From the NCBI GenBank assembly GCA_002449765.1, contig DJXN01000001.1, forward strand, positions 8,947-72,946: a stretch of 64,000 nt of DNA, given 5' to 3'. The notes beneath the pieces were generated by a model, which was not told the DNA's origin, did not search any database, and saw only the letters and a list, made by a program, of their open reading frames with translations. Of the stretch, positions 50,164-60,118 are shown piece by piece. The stretch is from Fibrobacter sp. UBA7003. GTDB lineage: Bacteria > Fibrobacterota > Fibrobacteria > Fibrobacterales > Fibrobacteraceae. Numbering within the stretch: the stretch's first letter is position 1; each line of letters opens with the position of its first letter. Both the position numbers and the translations under genes were made by a program.

Positions 50164-51210
50164 CTATTTCCTCTTCTTTCCGGAGTAATCCACCCCGGGG
50201 CGAAGCTGCAAGCCAATCGTGACCATCAGGGAAACGATGCTTTCGTTGTGGTCCTGGCTCAGATCGTAGGCGGCAATTCCTGCCAAGCCTTCGTCCTTCA
50301 CCAGGCCGCAAAGGGCCTTCATCGAAGGGATTCCCGTAAACACGATCGTTTCGGCATCGCTCACGGCCACTTCGGAAGCCGAGGATTCGTCGAACGAGAC
50401 CTTGTAGTCGGGCGCTTCGAACTTCTTCATCAGCTCCTTGTAGGGGATGAACCCTTCGTTTCCGCTGCCGACTCCCTGATGGGAAGAACCGAGACCCGAA
50501 GCCCCAGCAAAGGACTTACCGTAGAGGGAGACCACCGGGACAATCTTGTCCTTGGAAACGCCCTTGCCGGCGAGACCGTCGACAGCGCCTGCGATATCCT
50601 GCTTCGAGAGGTTAGGCTTGACCGAGGATTCGGAATCGCTCATCTGGTCGCCGAGCATCAGCACCACGTAATCGGCCTGGTTGAGGGCATCGGAATAAGC
50701 ATCCATGGAACTTGCGTAGGTGAGCACGGCCACTTCCTTGGAAGAAAGCTTGGACTTGAGCGCACCGACCAGCTTGCCGATAGCGGCAGCGTCTTCGCCC
50801 GTGGCGTTCTGCCAGTCGAGCTCGACACCGCCGAGGTTATATTTCTCGACCCATTCGGCAGCGGCGTCGCAGAAAGCCGAAAGCTTGGAATCGTCTTCGG
50901 CGATTGCCTTCAGGTTGCCTTCCACTTCAAAGCCGCCAATTGAGGCGATGAGGGAGACCTTGTTTTCGGCGGCTTTCTTCGCCAGTTCTTCGAACTGCGG
51001 GGCATCGTTCTCGTCGGCAAACGCGATCGAGCCGTCTTCGGCCGGAGCCAGGGAGGCGTAATGGATATGCGTCACGAACTGGTAGCGGACATCCTTCGGC
51101 ATGAACTGGCTATACTGGGCCCAGTAGGGGAAATAGCCGATGACCTTAAACGGAGCCGCAATGGCGGCGGCGGCAAGGGCGGCAATAGCAAGCAATGACA
51201 TCTTCTTCAT
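50164..51210 (-). CDS. GH18-like protein lacking the catalytic glutamate
   Basis: 348 aa. Signal peptide AAALAAAAIAAP. Overall GH18 (chitinase-like) barrel: FKVIGYFPYW at the first strand, THIHYASLAP, SLIASIGGF, then GGVELDWQN at 127-135 where active enzymes have DGxDxDxE. Here the first Asp is Gly, the second is Glu and the catalytic Glu is Gln134, so hydrolysis is not expected. Later strands (YVVLMLGDQM, VVSLYGKSFAG) are intact. It is probably a glycan-binding pseudoenzyme. It is the last gene of the outer-membrane operon, 10 nt after the lipoprotein gene. Confidence 0.8.
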   Translation of the reverse strand: MKKMSLLAIAALAAAAIAAPFKVIGYFPYWAQYSQFMPKDVRYQFVTHIHYASLAPAEDGSIAFADENDAPQFEELAKKAAENKVSLIASIGGFEVEGNLKAIAEDDSKLSAFCDAAAEWVEKYNLGGVELDWQNATGEDAAAIGKLVGALKSKLSSKEVAVLTYASSMDAYSDALNQADYVVLMLGDQMSDSESSVKPNLSKQDIAGAVDGLAGKGVSKDKIVPVVSLYGKSFAGASGLGSSHQGVGSGNEGFIPYKELMKKFEAPDYKVSFDESSASEVAVSDAETIVFTGIPSMKALCGLVKDEGLAGIAAYDLSQDHNESIVSLMVTIGLQLRPGVDYSGKKRK

Positions 51211-51220
51211 AATAACCTCT

Positions 51221-52282
51221 CTACGGATTCTCGATCAAGTAAACTTCCCAATCGGCTTCGTTCCTGCAATACAGGTCGGCGGAGAAATCCCACACGCGGT
51301 CCTTGTTGCCTGCAGGAGCCACGGCATTCTCGCTCATCGGCTTGATGGTCGTCTTCTTGTTTATCTTGTCCGTAAAGACAGAATCGACCTTGATGGAATC
51401 GGGCTTCTCGGTTGGAGGGGGCTTGATGGTATCCGTGATGCTCAGTGTAGGATCTTCTTCGATCTTTTTGCCGCAGGCCATCTCGGAAACGCAAGTATCG
51501 CCATTGGAAAGCGCATACTTCCACGTGGATCTCTCGGGCTCGATCAGGAGAATCGTATCCTTGAACACGTAGGTCTTGATACCGTCCGGAATGGTGTCAT
51601 ATACCACCTGGACATCGAGCTTCTTGATGTTCGCTTCGCCTTCATGGCAGAAGCGGTAGGGACGGCCCTCGTAGCGGCCCGCCATAATGTACTGCTTCTC
51701 GATGAGGCTAGAATCGACCTTGACGGATTTCAGGAATGCGAGATCCTGAGTTGCCGAAAAGCCGTAGCGGTGGAACTTCTTGAAGGCTTCGCGGTATTCC
51801 ATGGCACGGGGGCCATTGAGAGCGTCAATCGTGGTGTCCCCCGTCACCGGGTCGACAATGAACATGCCGTTGACGAGCGCGGACATTCCCGGCCACCATT
51901 CTTCGTCGAGAAGCGCGTAATCCGTGAATATCGTCTTGACGGCGACAGAATCATCGAAAAACACGGAAGCCTCGTCGGTCATGGAGATAGTGTACTTAGA
52001 CACCTTGAGGGTCGCGTTCGAGGAATCTTTTGAGGTAGTGGCAACCTGCAGCAGGGAATCCAGCATCTTTTCGCGGATGACCGTCAAATAGGCTTTGTTG
52101 GAATCCGCAACCGCGGCTACACTCTGGTAAATACCCAAATCGGGGTTTGCCCTCGCATATTCCGAGAGCGAAAAGTCATCGGGCCAGTTTTCGGAAATGG
52201 GGGCGTCGATGCTATCTGCAGAGCAGGCCCCAAGCACGAGAGCCAAGCCCAGACCCAAACCAAGTTTAAGTTTCGTATTCAT
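51221..52282 (-). CDS. Outer-membrane-operon lipoprotein
   Basis: 353 aa from ATG 52282, chosen because GGAG is 6 nt upstream of it, whereas ATG 52288 abuts the site. Lipobox LALVLGAC with lipidated Cys ~20. The body is mixed with Cys pairs (RFCHEGE, DTCVSEMAC, LYCRNE). Family not recognised. Co-transcribed with three barrel proteins; may be a surface-exposed or periplasmic partner. Confidence 0.65.
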   Translation of the reverse strand: MNTKLKLGLGLGLALVLGACSADSIDAPISENWPDDFSLSEYARANPDLGIYQSVAAVADSNKAYLTVIREKMLDSLLQVATTSKDSSNATLKVSKYTISMTDEASVFFDDSVAVKTIFTDYALLDEEWWPGMSALVNGMFIVDPVTGDTTIDALNGPRAMEYREAFKKFHRYGFSATQDLAFLKSVKVDSSLIEKQYIMAGRYEGRPYRFCHEGEANIKKLDVQVVYDTIPDGIKTYVFKDTILLIEPERSTWKYALSNGDTCVSEMACGKKIEEDPTLSITDTIKPPPTEKPDSIKVDSVFTDKINKKTTIKPMSENAVAPAGNKDRVWDFSADLYCRNEADWEVYLIENP

Positions 52283-52291
52283 ATCCATCTC

Positions 52292-54487
52292 CTAGAACAA
52301 AATCGTAACGTTGCCCATGAGCAACAGTTTGTCCAAGCTCAGTTCTGCACCTGCAGAAACAGGTGTCACACCATCTTCGGCAAGGCCGTTCACCGTGTAG
52401 TTGACCTTGTTGGTCATGAGGCCACCCTGCAGGTCGAGCTTCGCACCGGCGGCAAGCTTGATCTGGAGGCCGCCCATGGCGAGCATTTCGTTCACGTCGT
52501 TGATGACGACCGTACCGGCTTCGTTCAAGGCGAGGCCGTTATCGCCGAATTCCTTCGTGAGCATCTGCAAGCCACCGAGGACCGAGAACGGGCCCCAGAC
52601 ATCGGCAGTGAGGCCACCCACGAAGCGGGATGTCTTGCGCTTGAGGTTTGCGCTCTCTTCGCTGCTTTCGAAGGAGCCCTGGAGGATCAGGCGGCGGTCG
52701 AGGCCAAGGAGCGGTGCCGCATTGAAGCCGAGCCCGGCACCGATGGTCGTGAAGTCGTTGTCGGAAGCTTCCGCATTATACTTCGAGAAGCGGAGGTTCA
52801 AGGTCACGACATCGTTCCAGCCGGCATTCGCGCTCACGGCAAAACCCTTGCGGTCCGGAGTGGCAAGGCCCATGGGCATCGCCATGTTCACGGACGGGTC
52901 CACGAATTCCTTCGCCGCCAGGTATTCCTGGTACTTGTAGGCGACCGCGTTGTAGCCGTTCTTGTAGAAGTGGCCCAGCTTGTAGTTGTTGTTCAGGCGG
53001 CCGAAGGTGTAGTAGGAGTCCTTCCTCTGATGAGTAGCATCGCCCTGGTCGAGTATGGCTGCCCCTTCGTTCTTGCTCATCAAGTTCTGCTGTTGCAGCA
53101 CGTTGGTGTTGTAGAGGGCGAAGTACATGTTCTCGAGGCTTCCGTAACGGAAACGTTCCACGACGGCCTCGTTCGCACCCGTAATCAGCGCTTCGCCGTT
53201 AAGGATGGACGTGTTGCCTTCGTAGTAGCTGGACGCAGCCTGTTCGGACCAGAACTCCTCATCGTTCATCACGATGGTTCCCAGCACATCGAACTTGATT
53301 TTTGCAATGTTGCCGTTCACATAGGGCGACACGTTGATGGCCATGCCCTTGCGTTCGTCAATCTTGCTCTTGTGCCAGTTGTATTCGGTCGTCGTGTTTC
53401 TGTAGACATAGAAGAGCGTATCGTAGTCGATAGCGTTCGTATCGTCGTGAACAAAGCCGTTCTCGTCGAACTTTTCGTAGCCGATGCCGTAGACGCCCAA
53501 GGATTCAATCGTATCCTGGCGGTAGGCGTCTTCGCTGTAGGTCCAGCGGGAGCCCGCGATTTCGGACTTCAAGCCCGCATGCAGCGCACCGCCCATGATC
53601 AGGTCCTTGGAATCATAGTTCAAGATTCCGGAATAGACCATGTTGTCTTCGTAGTACATTGCCGCAATGTGGGAGTCGTCGCGGGAACGCGATGTCTTCT
53701 CGCGGTCGAACGTGTAGACGAAGTTTCCGCCGAGGGTCACGCCGAACGCTTCGACGCCGAGGTTCGAGCCGGCAAGGTAGCGGTCGCTCCAGTCGAAGTC
53801 GAAGAACACTTCGTCGTTCTTCTTGGCGATGTTACGGATACGGGCACCCGTCATCTGCACATAGAGATTGGAGAGGGGGCCGAGATCGAAGCTGTTGTAC
53901 TTGAAGTTGAGACCCTGCAACAGGCGGTTGGAAGACGTATCCAGGGAGCGCATGGCAAGTGCATCCACTCGCTTGGACGCGAAAATCTCCGGTTCCTGGA
54001 GGATTTCGGTCTGGGGCACGTAAATCGTCAGCGGGGTATAGCCGACGCGCATGTATCCCAAATTGAAGTCGACGTGCTTGTTCAGGATCTTGCCGTCATA
54101 GCTGAACCAGTGGCCGATGATCGGGTTCACCGATTCTTCGTAGGCTGTCTGCCAATCCTTGTGCAGGCGGAGTTCGACCTTCGCTTCGGTCTCTTCGCTC
54201 GGGCGAGCCTTCACCACCAAGTTCACATCGGAGAACGCCTGGCTTTCGCGAGAATCCATCCCGCCCAGGAGCTGGTCGGAACTCAGCGTAGAAGAAAGGA
54301 CGCCGGCCTTGGCCGTACCACCCACGCGAAGCCCCATCACGGAAGCATTGGCAGAATCAAGCGTTCCGACAAGGCTCTTCTGCTTTTCTACCAAGGTAGA
54401 ATCCTCGGCATAGGCAAAAGCCATGGCTCCGCACAGGAGAAGCGAAATCTTGGAGGTCATCTTAAACATATCCTTATACCATTTCAT
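52292..54487 (-). CDS. Large outer-membrane beta-barrel protein (731 aa)
   Basis: Start ATG 54487 follows GGGGGA by 6 nt. Signal peptide SLLLCGAMAFAYA. An N-terminal helical/coiled segment (~30-55) is followed by alternating amphipathic strands over the whole length with aromatic girdles, ending ...LLLMGNVTILF with C-terminal Phe, the signal for barrel insertion. Paralogous in layout to the next gene: both start EKQ/AKQDSL..., GLxxGGxxKxGxL(V)xSxxSSDQ and share MGLATPDRKG versus NGLATPNRNG. Function unknown; a porin or adhesion-related barrel is suggested by context. Confidence 0.75.
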   Translation of the reverse strand: MKWYKDMFKMTSKISLLLCGAMAFAYAEDSTLVEKQKSLVGTLDSANASVMGLRVGGTAKAGVLSSTLSSDQLLGGMDSRESQAFSDVNLVVKARPSEETEAKVELRLHKDWQTAYEESVNPIIGHWFSYDGKILNKHVDFNLGYMRVGYTPLTIYVPQTEILQEPEIFASKRVDALAMRSLDTSSNRLLQGLNFKYNSFDLGPLSNLYVQMTGARIRNIAKKNDEVFFDFDWSDRYLAGSNLGVEAFGVTLGGNFVYTFDREKTSRSRDDSHIAAMYYEDNMVYSGILNYDSKDLIMGGALHAGLKSEIAGSRWTYSEDAYRQDTIESLGVYGIGYEKFDENGFVHDDTNAIDYDTLFYVYRNTTTEYNWHKSKIDERKGMAINVSPYVNGNIAKIKFDVLGTIVMNDEEFWSEQAASSYYEGNTSILNGEALITGANEAVVERFRYGSLENMYFALYNTNVLQQQNLMSKNEGAAILDQGDATHQRKDSYYTFGRLNNNYKLGHFYKNGYNAVAYKYQEYLAAKEFVDPSVNMAMPMGLATPDRKGFAVSANAGWNDVVTLNLRFSKYNAEASDNDFTTIGAGLGFNAAPLLGLDRRLILQGSFESSEESANLKRKTSRFVGGLTADVWGPFSVLGGLQMLTKEFGDNGLALNEAGTVVINDVNEMLAMGGLQIKLAAGAKLDLQGGLMTNKVNYTVNGLAEDGVTPVSAGAELSLDKLLLMGNVTILF

Positions 54488-54499
54488 CTTGCGTCCCCC

Positions 54500-56848
54500 T
54501 TAAAATTTGACGTTCAAGACTGCTTGAACCACAGCTTGGGAGAATTTGTGCGTATATTCAGGAACAGTGACGTTCTTGCCGCTCTCGGGGTCCTTCACCA
54601 CGTTGCCATCGGCATCGCGCACCATGATATCGGCGTAATCCGGCATGTTGGATCCGAGAACTCCGGAAGTCGTATTGTAGGTATTTTCGGTCGTAATCCA
54701 GCCGTAGTTCAGGGCCAGGTAGACGCCGTCACCCACCGTGTAGTCGAGACCGGCCATCCACTGCATCTGCTTGCCCTTCAGGAGCGGATTCACATATCCC
54801 GGAGCGCCCCTCATGGAAGAAACCGCATCGAGAGTCATGTCAATCATCTGCAGGCCGGCGCTAAAGCCGAGGCGCGGCATGTACTGGACATAGAGCCCGG
54901 CATTGATGAAGTCGAGGCTCAGCTCACCCTTGTCGGGGACAGGGAGGACGGCCTTGCCATCGTCCGTCAATTCCTGGGTCTTCACGGAATGCTTGTAGCT
55001 TCCGGAAAGTTCGAGCGGGCGGCTAAAGTTAAGCATCTTGAAGACATCGAACTTGAGCCCGGCACCGTATTCCATGAACTGGGCTTCCTTCATGATGACG
55101 TTGTCGCTCTTGTCCTGGTTGAGCATCGAGAACAGGGCGCCGACTTCGACGAAGTCCTTGAAGCCCACCTTGAGGTCGGCCTTGATACCGTTCCTGTTCG
55201 GAGTCGCAAGACCGTTGGGCAGGCTCATCTGCACCGCAGGGTCAAGCATCGTGCTCAAAAGCATCAGCTCCTTGCGGGTGTACACGTAGTTGCTCCAGGA
55301 ATTCTTGTTGAACGGAGCAATGTTGTAGCTGTTGGTCTGGCCCTTGATTGTCGGGTCGTCGGTATTCGCGAGCTGGGTAGAAACCGGAGTGAACTTCGGG
55401 TCGAAGTAATACAGGGCTCCGAAGGTGGAGTAGAGCGGGGAATTCACGCCGAAACGGATCGTGTTCCCGTCCTTGTCCGTATTCAGGATGCGCGAAGCGA
55501 AGAACTGCGGAGACTGGGCAAGGTTGTTGTACCAGTTGCTGTCGTTCTTGATGTAGTTCACGGAAAGCTGAAGGTCGAGGCCCATCGGCAGCTTGTAGCC
55601 CGCGTTCAAAGTCGCGAGGATAGCCATGCCGTTGTCGTCGATTTCGTTTCTCTGGATAACGGCAGCGCCCGTCGCAGGGTCAACCGCAGGAGCGCCCGTC
55701 GTGGGATCCACGACCGTCACGTATTCGTAGAGCTTGTCGTTGGACATGGCGAATTCGCCCATCACGTCCAAGGTGAGCGCGCTATTCTTCATGATTCCGG
55801 CGACATCGGCACCGACGCGGCCAGCCATAATCGTGGTGCGCTGCGGTTCCGTTTCAAGCGGGTTGATAAGGGCCGTCTGGTATTTGCCGGCACTGAACTG
55901 GGTCGGGTTGTTGACCTTGTCCATCAATTCCGTGTCGGTCGCATACTGCAGCTGGCCGTTAACAATCAATTCGTGATATTCCGGACGGGAAGTGAGCGTG
56001 AACGAGGAACTGTCGTCGAACACGTACATGCCGGTAAAGCCGACGAAGACGTTCTTGTTGACCGGCAGGTATTCAAAGTTTCCACTCAACAGCCACTTGT
56101 CCATGTTGGCGGACTGGTAGGAGCCCGGATAAATCATACCGTTGTTGATGATGGGATCGCCACCGTTCGGCAGGAGGTTGCCGTTCGCACCCGAGAAGTC
56201 GAGCAGCTGAACGCGGCGGAGACGGGCAAAGATGCCTTCCGCGCGGAGTTCACCGGCGTAGCCGCCAAAGTCGTGGCGGAACTGGAGGTTCATACCCTGC
56301 AGGTTACGCTGGTTACCTTCGATCATGGCATCGCTAATCGCCATGTCGCGGCCCCTGGTGAAAATCAGCGGCTCGTAAAGGAGGCCATCGATACCCGACG
56401 GGGAGAACAAGGTCAGGGGGCTGTACTGCTGGCGGAAGTCACCGACCACCCAGTAGAAGTCCTTGCCGACATTGCCCTCGATATTCAACCATGCGACCGA
56501 GATGCTCTTCGCGGAATTCGCGAAGTAGTTCTGCATGCCCGCCTGGAAGCGGAGAATCATGTTGAAACGGGCCGCGTCGTAGGGGCGGAAATGGAAGTCC
56601 AAGTCGGCCGTCACGAACTGGGAGCGCTCGACATTGGGCATCTTGTTAATTTCGGCCTTCTCCTGGTCGGAAGACATGTAGGAGTTGACGAGCAAGCCCT
56701 TAACGCTTCCGCCTATTTCCAGGCCGCGCTTTGCTTCAAGGGAATCCTGCTTCGCTTTCAACAGCTGGTTCATCTCGTAATCCGACTGTGCGGACGCGAC
56801 AGAAGCAGTGACAAGGAGAGATAACAATATTTTATACATCATTTTCAT
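54500..56848 (-). CDS. Large outer-membrane beta-barrel protein (782 aa)
   Basis: AAGGGG 8 nt before ATG 56848. Signal peptide ILLSLLVTASVASA, a short coiled coil (MNQLLKAKQDSLEAKRGLE) and a long strand-rich barrel. Ends ...KFSQAVVQAVLNVKF with C-terminal Phe. Shares family features with the 731-aa neighbour (SSDQ segment, P-x-GLATPxR-x-G block). The segment DPTTGAPAVDPATGAAV is a small internal duplication in a loop. Probably an outer-membrane channel or scaffold in the glycan-binding complex. Confidence 0.75.
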   Translation of the reverse strand: MKMMYKILLSLLVTASVASAQSDYEMNQLLKAKQDSLEAKRGLEIGGSVKGLLVNSYMSSDQEKAEINKMPNVERSQFVTADLDFHFRPYDAARFNMILRFQAGMQNYFANSAKSISVAWLNIEGNVGKDFYWVVGDFRQQYSPLTLFSPSGIDGLLYEPLIFTRGRDMAISDAMIEGNQRNLQGMNLQFRHDFGGYAGELRAEGIFARLRRVQLLDFSGANGNLLPNGGDPIINNGMIYPGSYQSANMDKWLLSGNFEYLPVNKNVFVGFTGMYVFDDSSSFTLTSRPEYHELIVNGQLQYATDTELMDKVNNPTQFSAGKYQTALINPLETEPQRTTIMAGRVGADVAGIMKNSALTLDVMGEFAMSNDKLYEYVTVVDPTTGAPAVDPATGAAVIQRNEIDDNGMAILATLNAGYKLPMGLDLQLSVNYIKNDSNWYNNLAQSPQFFASRILNTDKDGNTIRFGVNSPLYSTFGALYYFDPKFTPVSTQLANTDDPTIKGQTNSYNIAPFNKNSWSNYVYTRKELMLLSTMLDPAVQMSLPNGLATPNRNGIKADLKVGFKDFVEVGALFSMLNQDKSDNVIMKEAQFMEYGAGLKFDVFKMLNFSRPLELSGSYKHSVKTQELTDDGKAVLPVPDKGELSLDFINAGLYVQYMPRLGFSAGLQMIDMTLDAVSSMRGAPGYVNPLLKGKQMQWMAGLDYTVGDGVYLALNYGWITTENTYNTTSGVLGSNMPDYADIMVRDADGNVVKDPESGKNVTVPEYTHKFSQAVVQAVLNVKF

Positions 56849-56860
56849 ACCATTAACCCC

Positions 56861-59368
56861 TTAGAACCAAACCTTTGTTTCGGCGGTGATGAAGTGACCG
56901 CTCCAGTTGTTTTCGGGAACGTAGTTATCCGTATGCGTTGCCCACTTGTAGCGCATGTGCAAACCGGCACGGGCAGAGAAGTCCCAGTCGAAACCGATAC
57001 CGAGAGCTGTCTGGTAGTAGCTGAGAGGAGTCTTCGTGTAAGTCGTCTGGGTTGTCGGAATCAGGTTGCCGTAAGCACCGGCGCTGTTGATGCCGCCGAC
57101 CGACACGTTTGCATCCTGCACGGTGTAGCCATACTGGGAACGCCAGCATTCAAAGCCGACCTGGCCAACCAGGTGAATCGTCGGTGTCAGGGCGAACGTC
57201 GGTTCGAACAAACCGTAGAAGCTCCACAGCATCATGTCGGACTGTTCTTCGCTGTAGGCGATCGGGGCAAAGGTCTTGGAAATGCCCGAGATGGAGACAT
57301 AGCCGGCCATCATCAGGTTGCGGTCCGTTCCGACCCAGTGGCCAATATCGTAGCCACCATCAATGGAGAGGTAGGTCGACCACTTGACGTGTTCGGGAAC
57401 GGTCTCGGTCTTGAGCTGGTCCGCATTTTCATAGGCAACGAAGGATTCCCAGAGTTCCCAGGTTCCGCCGTAGAGGCCGCCGCGCTGGCGTTCCATCTTG
57501 CGGGCCGGGGTCAGCACGCCGGCACGGTTCACGTAGCCGTTCGGGGCCGTGGAGTTACCCGAGTCCGCCCAGAAGAGGGCGTTGTACTTGGTCCAGGAGT
57601 TGGAGCTTTCCCACATGTTGCGGCCGTTCAAGCGGTAGTTGAACAGAAGCACGTCCTTGCCCTTTGTGACCTGGCGGTGCTGGCCGTACTGGACACCCAG
57701 GCGGCCGCGGTTGAATTCGGGTTCGAACTTCACGTTCACACCGGCCATGTTGGGGCCGTAGCGCAGGGAACCACCGTTCAGGTAGAATTCATCCTTGCGC
57801 CAGCTGCGGAAGCGGGACGGATCCGTAATGCCGTAGGGAGAGAAGAAATCCTTGGAGAAGTATACGGCTTCGACTGTTGTCGGCAGCCATTCGAGGTGCT
57901 TGTCCTGAATCTTGACATAGAGGCCGAATCCAGGGCTCGACGTGGCGGAAGAACTGGAGTCGCGGTTATAGGAGCGCTTGTTCTCGGTGCCTGCGTTATG
58001 GAAGTAGGTCGAATCATCCCAGCTCAAGCCCACATCGGCCATCAAGTAGAACTTCGGGTTGATGTTTCCCTTGATATCCATCGTCACAATCTGGTTGTTT
58101 TCCAGATGCGGTTCGCCATCGAACTTGAGCTTTGTCCAGGGACCGGCGAATTCGTCTTCGTCGATGAGGCCCTTGTCGTAGAACACGCCCATGTAGTTCG
58201 CGCCGAGCGTCATGCCGTCGAAGAGCTTCGTCTTCGCAAGTCTTGCGTGGTAGACATCGCCGCGGAAGTCGTAGTTACCGTCCATCTCAAGTTCGCTGGG
58301 CTGGCCACCGTAGAGGCGCAGACCGTCGCGGGTGCCGGCATCCATGTCCTTGGGCTGCGAAATCATCGCCTGGGCGACAAGGCCGAAGGGCATGTTGTAC
58401 ACGTTCATGAACACGCCACCGAACGAGCGGTTGGTCCAGAAGGCACGGCCGCCTTCCTTGACAGGCTTGAAGGACTTTTCCTTATAGTAGGTAGAAACCG
58501 TCTTTTCTTCTTCGAAGGTCTCGTACTGCCAGGCAAAGCGGGGCATCGTCTCGCGTTCCCACATGGTAAGGGGAGAAGCGCAGGCCCAGATCACGCCGCC
58601 CGCAGTCACGTAGGCGCCAAACACGGACGAACGGATATCGACGCCGAAGTTCATTTCTTCTTCGATTGAAGCCGGCGTGTAGTCGGTGTTGTGGTCGAAC
58701 GGGACGCGTTCCCAGTGGAAACTCGGGTTGGTGTTCGGGTGGTCGGCCAGGTAGTTGGTGTAGAGGCCGGTCAAGTCGAAGGGGAACGTCATGTTGGTCC
58801 AGAGCGTCATGTAGGAGTTCGGCATGAGGACCATGTTCATCTTCAAGGTAGCATCCACGAGGGTGCGGGCCTTGTCGTCGCCATAGACGGGGGCGATTTC
58901 GGTGTAATCGAAGTTCTTGACACGGAACGCCATGTAACCGGAAACGGCGAGCGGGGCGTCGTCCTTGCCGATTAGCGTAGATTCCATGTTGTTCGCGAGG
59001 GTATCCAGATTTTCCTCGATAGCGGCAACGCGCTGTTCCGAGGTCATTTCCTTAGGCACATAGACCGGGGCAATGGAAGGTTCCTTCGCAGGAGCCGTTT
59101 CCACGGCGGCGCCTTCGACCTTGGGTTCCTCGGCAGGAGCCGCAGGTTCGGCCTCGGCTACCGGTTCGGGTTCCGGGGCGGGTTCGGCTGCAGGTTCGAC
59201 CGCCTGTTCGGGTTCGGCCTCGGCAACCGCTTCGGGAGCTTCCTCGGAGGCAGGTTCCTCTACTGCAGGGGCCTCGCTCTGGGAGCTTTCTGCGGCATCG
59301 ATTTCCTCGGATTCCTGGGCCAGCAGGAACGAGGAAGAAAGCAACATAGCAACAATTAAATTACGCAT
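56861..59368 (-). CDS. Outer-membrane beta-barrel with acidic Pro-rich head (835 aa)
   Basis: GAGGG before ATG 59368. Signal peptide IVAMLLSSSFLLA, then a ~85-residue Glu/Ala/Pro low-complexity head, a short helical segment (SEQRVAAIEENLDTLANNME) and a strand-rich region with many Trp/Tyr to the C-terminus ...SGHFITAETKVWF (terminal Phe). The head could span the periplasm to peptidoglycan; that is inference. 10-12 nt spacing to both neighbours. Confidence 0.75.
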   Translation of the reverse strand: MRNLIVAMLLSSSFLLAQESEEIDAAESSQSEAPAVEEPASEEAPEAVAEAEPEQAVEPAAEPAPEPEPVAEAEPAAPAEEPKVEGAAVETAPAKEPSIAPVYVPKEMTSEQRVAAIEENLDTLANNMESTLIGKDDAPLAVSGYMAFRVKNFDYTEIAPVYGDDKARTLVDATLKMNMVLMPNSYMTLWTNMTFPFDLTGLYTNYLADHPNTNPSFHWERVPFDHNTDYTPASIEEEMNFGVDIRSSVFGAYVTAGGVIWACASPLTMWERETMPRFAWQYETFEEEKTVSTYYKEKSFKPVKEGGRAFWTNRSFGGVFMNVYNMPFGLVAQAMISQPKDMDAGTRDGLRLYGGQPSELEMDGNYDFRGDVYHARLAKTKLFDGMTLGANYMGVFYDKGLIDEDEFAGPWTKLKFDGEPHLENNQIVTMDIKGNINPKFYLMADVGLSWDDSTYFHNAGTENKRSYNRDSSSSATSSPGFGLYVKIQDKHLEWLPTTVEAVYFSKDFFSPYGITDPSRFRSWRKDEFYLNGGSLRYGPNMAGVNVKFEPEFNRGRLGVQYGQHRQVTKGKDVLLFNYRLNGRNMWESSNSWTKYNALFWADSGNSTAPNGYVNRAGVLTPARKMERQRGGLYGGTWELWESFVAYENADQLKTETVPEHVKWSTYLSIDGGYDIGHWVGTDRNLMMAGYVSISGISKTFAPIAYSEEQSDMMLWSFYGLFEPTFALTPTIHLVGQVGFECWRSQYGYTVQDANVSVGGINSAGAYGNLIPTTQTTYTKTPLSYYQTALGIGFDWDFSARAGLHMRYKWATHTDNYVPENNWSGHFITAETKVWF

Positions 59369-59377
59369 AAAACCCTC

Positions 59378-60118
59378 TTAAATCTCGTTGCGGAACGGGT
59401 AATAGGCCGGGCCTTCGTAAGCCTTGCCATGTTTCTTGATGACGACATCGTCAATCCAGACCTTGAAATATTCGTTTTCATCCTTGCGGACTTCGATACG
59501 GAAACCCTTGAAATTGGCCCAGTTGAAGGGGAGCATCACTTCGCGGGTGTTCTTCGCATCCCAGTAGACACCGGTATTGCCGAACAGCTTGAGGGGGATG
59601 CTGAAATGGGTCCATTCCGTAGTGATTTCGCCGAGGCTCTTGGAACGGAGCTTCACCTGGAGGGATTCGCCGCCGCTCTTCACGCCGTCGTCGACAAGCA
59701 CGAACAGGGCGTTCTCGCCACCCTTGGCACCCTTGATCCAGAATTCGAGGACGCCGTCTTCCATGTACGGGGTCAGGTCGACAGAACCGGCAATACAAAT
59801 AGCCACGCCGGAATAGTCGCTTGCAATCAGCTCGATTTCCATGGAAAGGGCGCCTTCCATGGCATACTTGTCCGTAAGAACCGGTTCGGGGTTTTCACGC
59901 GGGTACTGGTAGGTATATCCACCGCCGCGGGGAATGGCTTCACGCATCACGACAGTGACAATGTCCTTGTCCGGACGGAACGGCTTGCCTTCTTTGAGGA
60001 CAAAACGCCCCGCATCGCGGTCACGATAGCTACTGAAAGAGGCCGCATCCGCTAAAGAAACGGCAAGAAGCACACCCAGAGTGCACTTCAGTAAAGACGA
60101 GATTCTCATATGTTTCAT
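59378..60118 (-). CDS. Exported jelly-roll protein (CBM11-like)
   Basis: 246 aa. Signal peptide CTLGVLLAVSLADA. Residues ~60-235 form a beta-sandwich pattern: YAMEGALSMEIELIASDYSGVAICI, VDLTPYMEDGVLEFWIKGAKGG, TEWTHFSIPLKLF and the final NWANFKGFRIEV ... FKVWIDDVVIKKH, the last being characteristic of CBM11-type jelly rolls. Probably binds beta-glucan. First gene of the outer-membrane operon. Start is 60118 or 60109 (MRISS...). Confidence 0.72.
   Translation of the reverse strand: MKHMRISSLLKCTLGVLLAVSLADAASFSSYRDRDAGRFVLKEGKPFRPDKDIVTVVMREAIPRGGGYTYQYPRENPEPVLTDKYAMEGALSMEIELIASDYSGVAICIAGSVDLTPYMEDGVLEFWIKGAKGGENALFVLVDDGVKSGGESLQVKLRSKSLGEITTEWTHFSIPLKLFGNTGVYWDAKNTREVMLPFNWANFKGFRIEVRKDENEYFKVWIDDVVIKKHGKAYEGPAYYPFRNEI

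Noticed and set aside
52970..56824. A 1284-codon open frame on the plus strand, antisense to the barrel genes
   Set aside because: It is the mirror of strongly biased GC-rich codons of two convincing outer-membrane genes, has no ribosome site and no sensible protein features.
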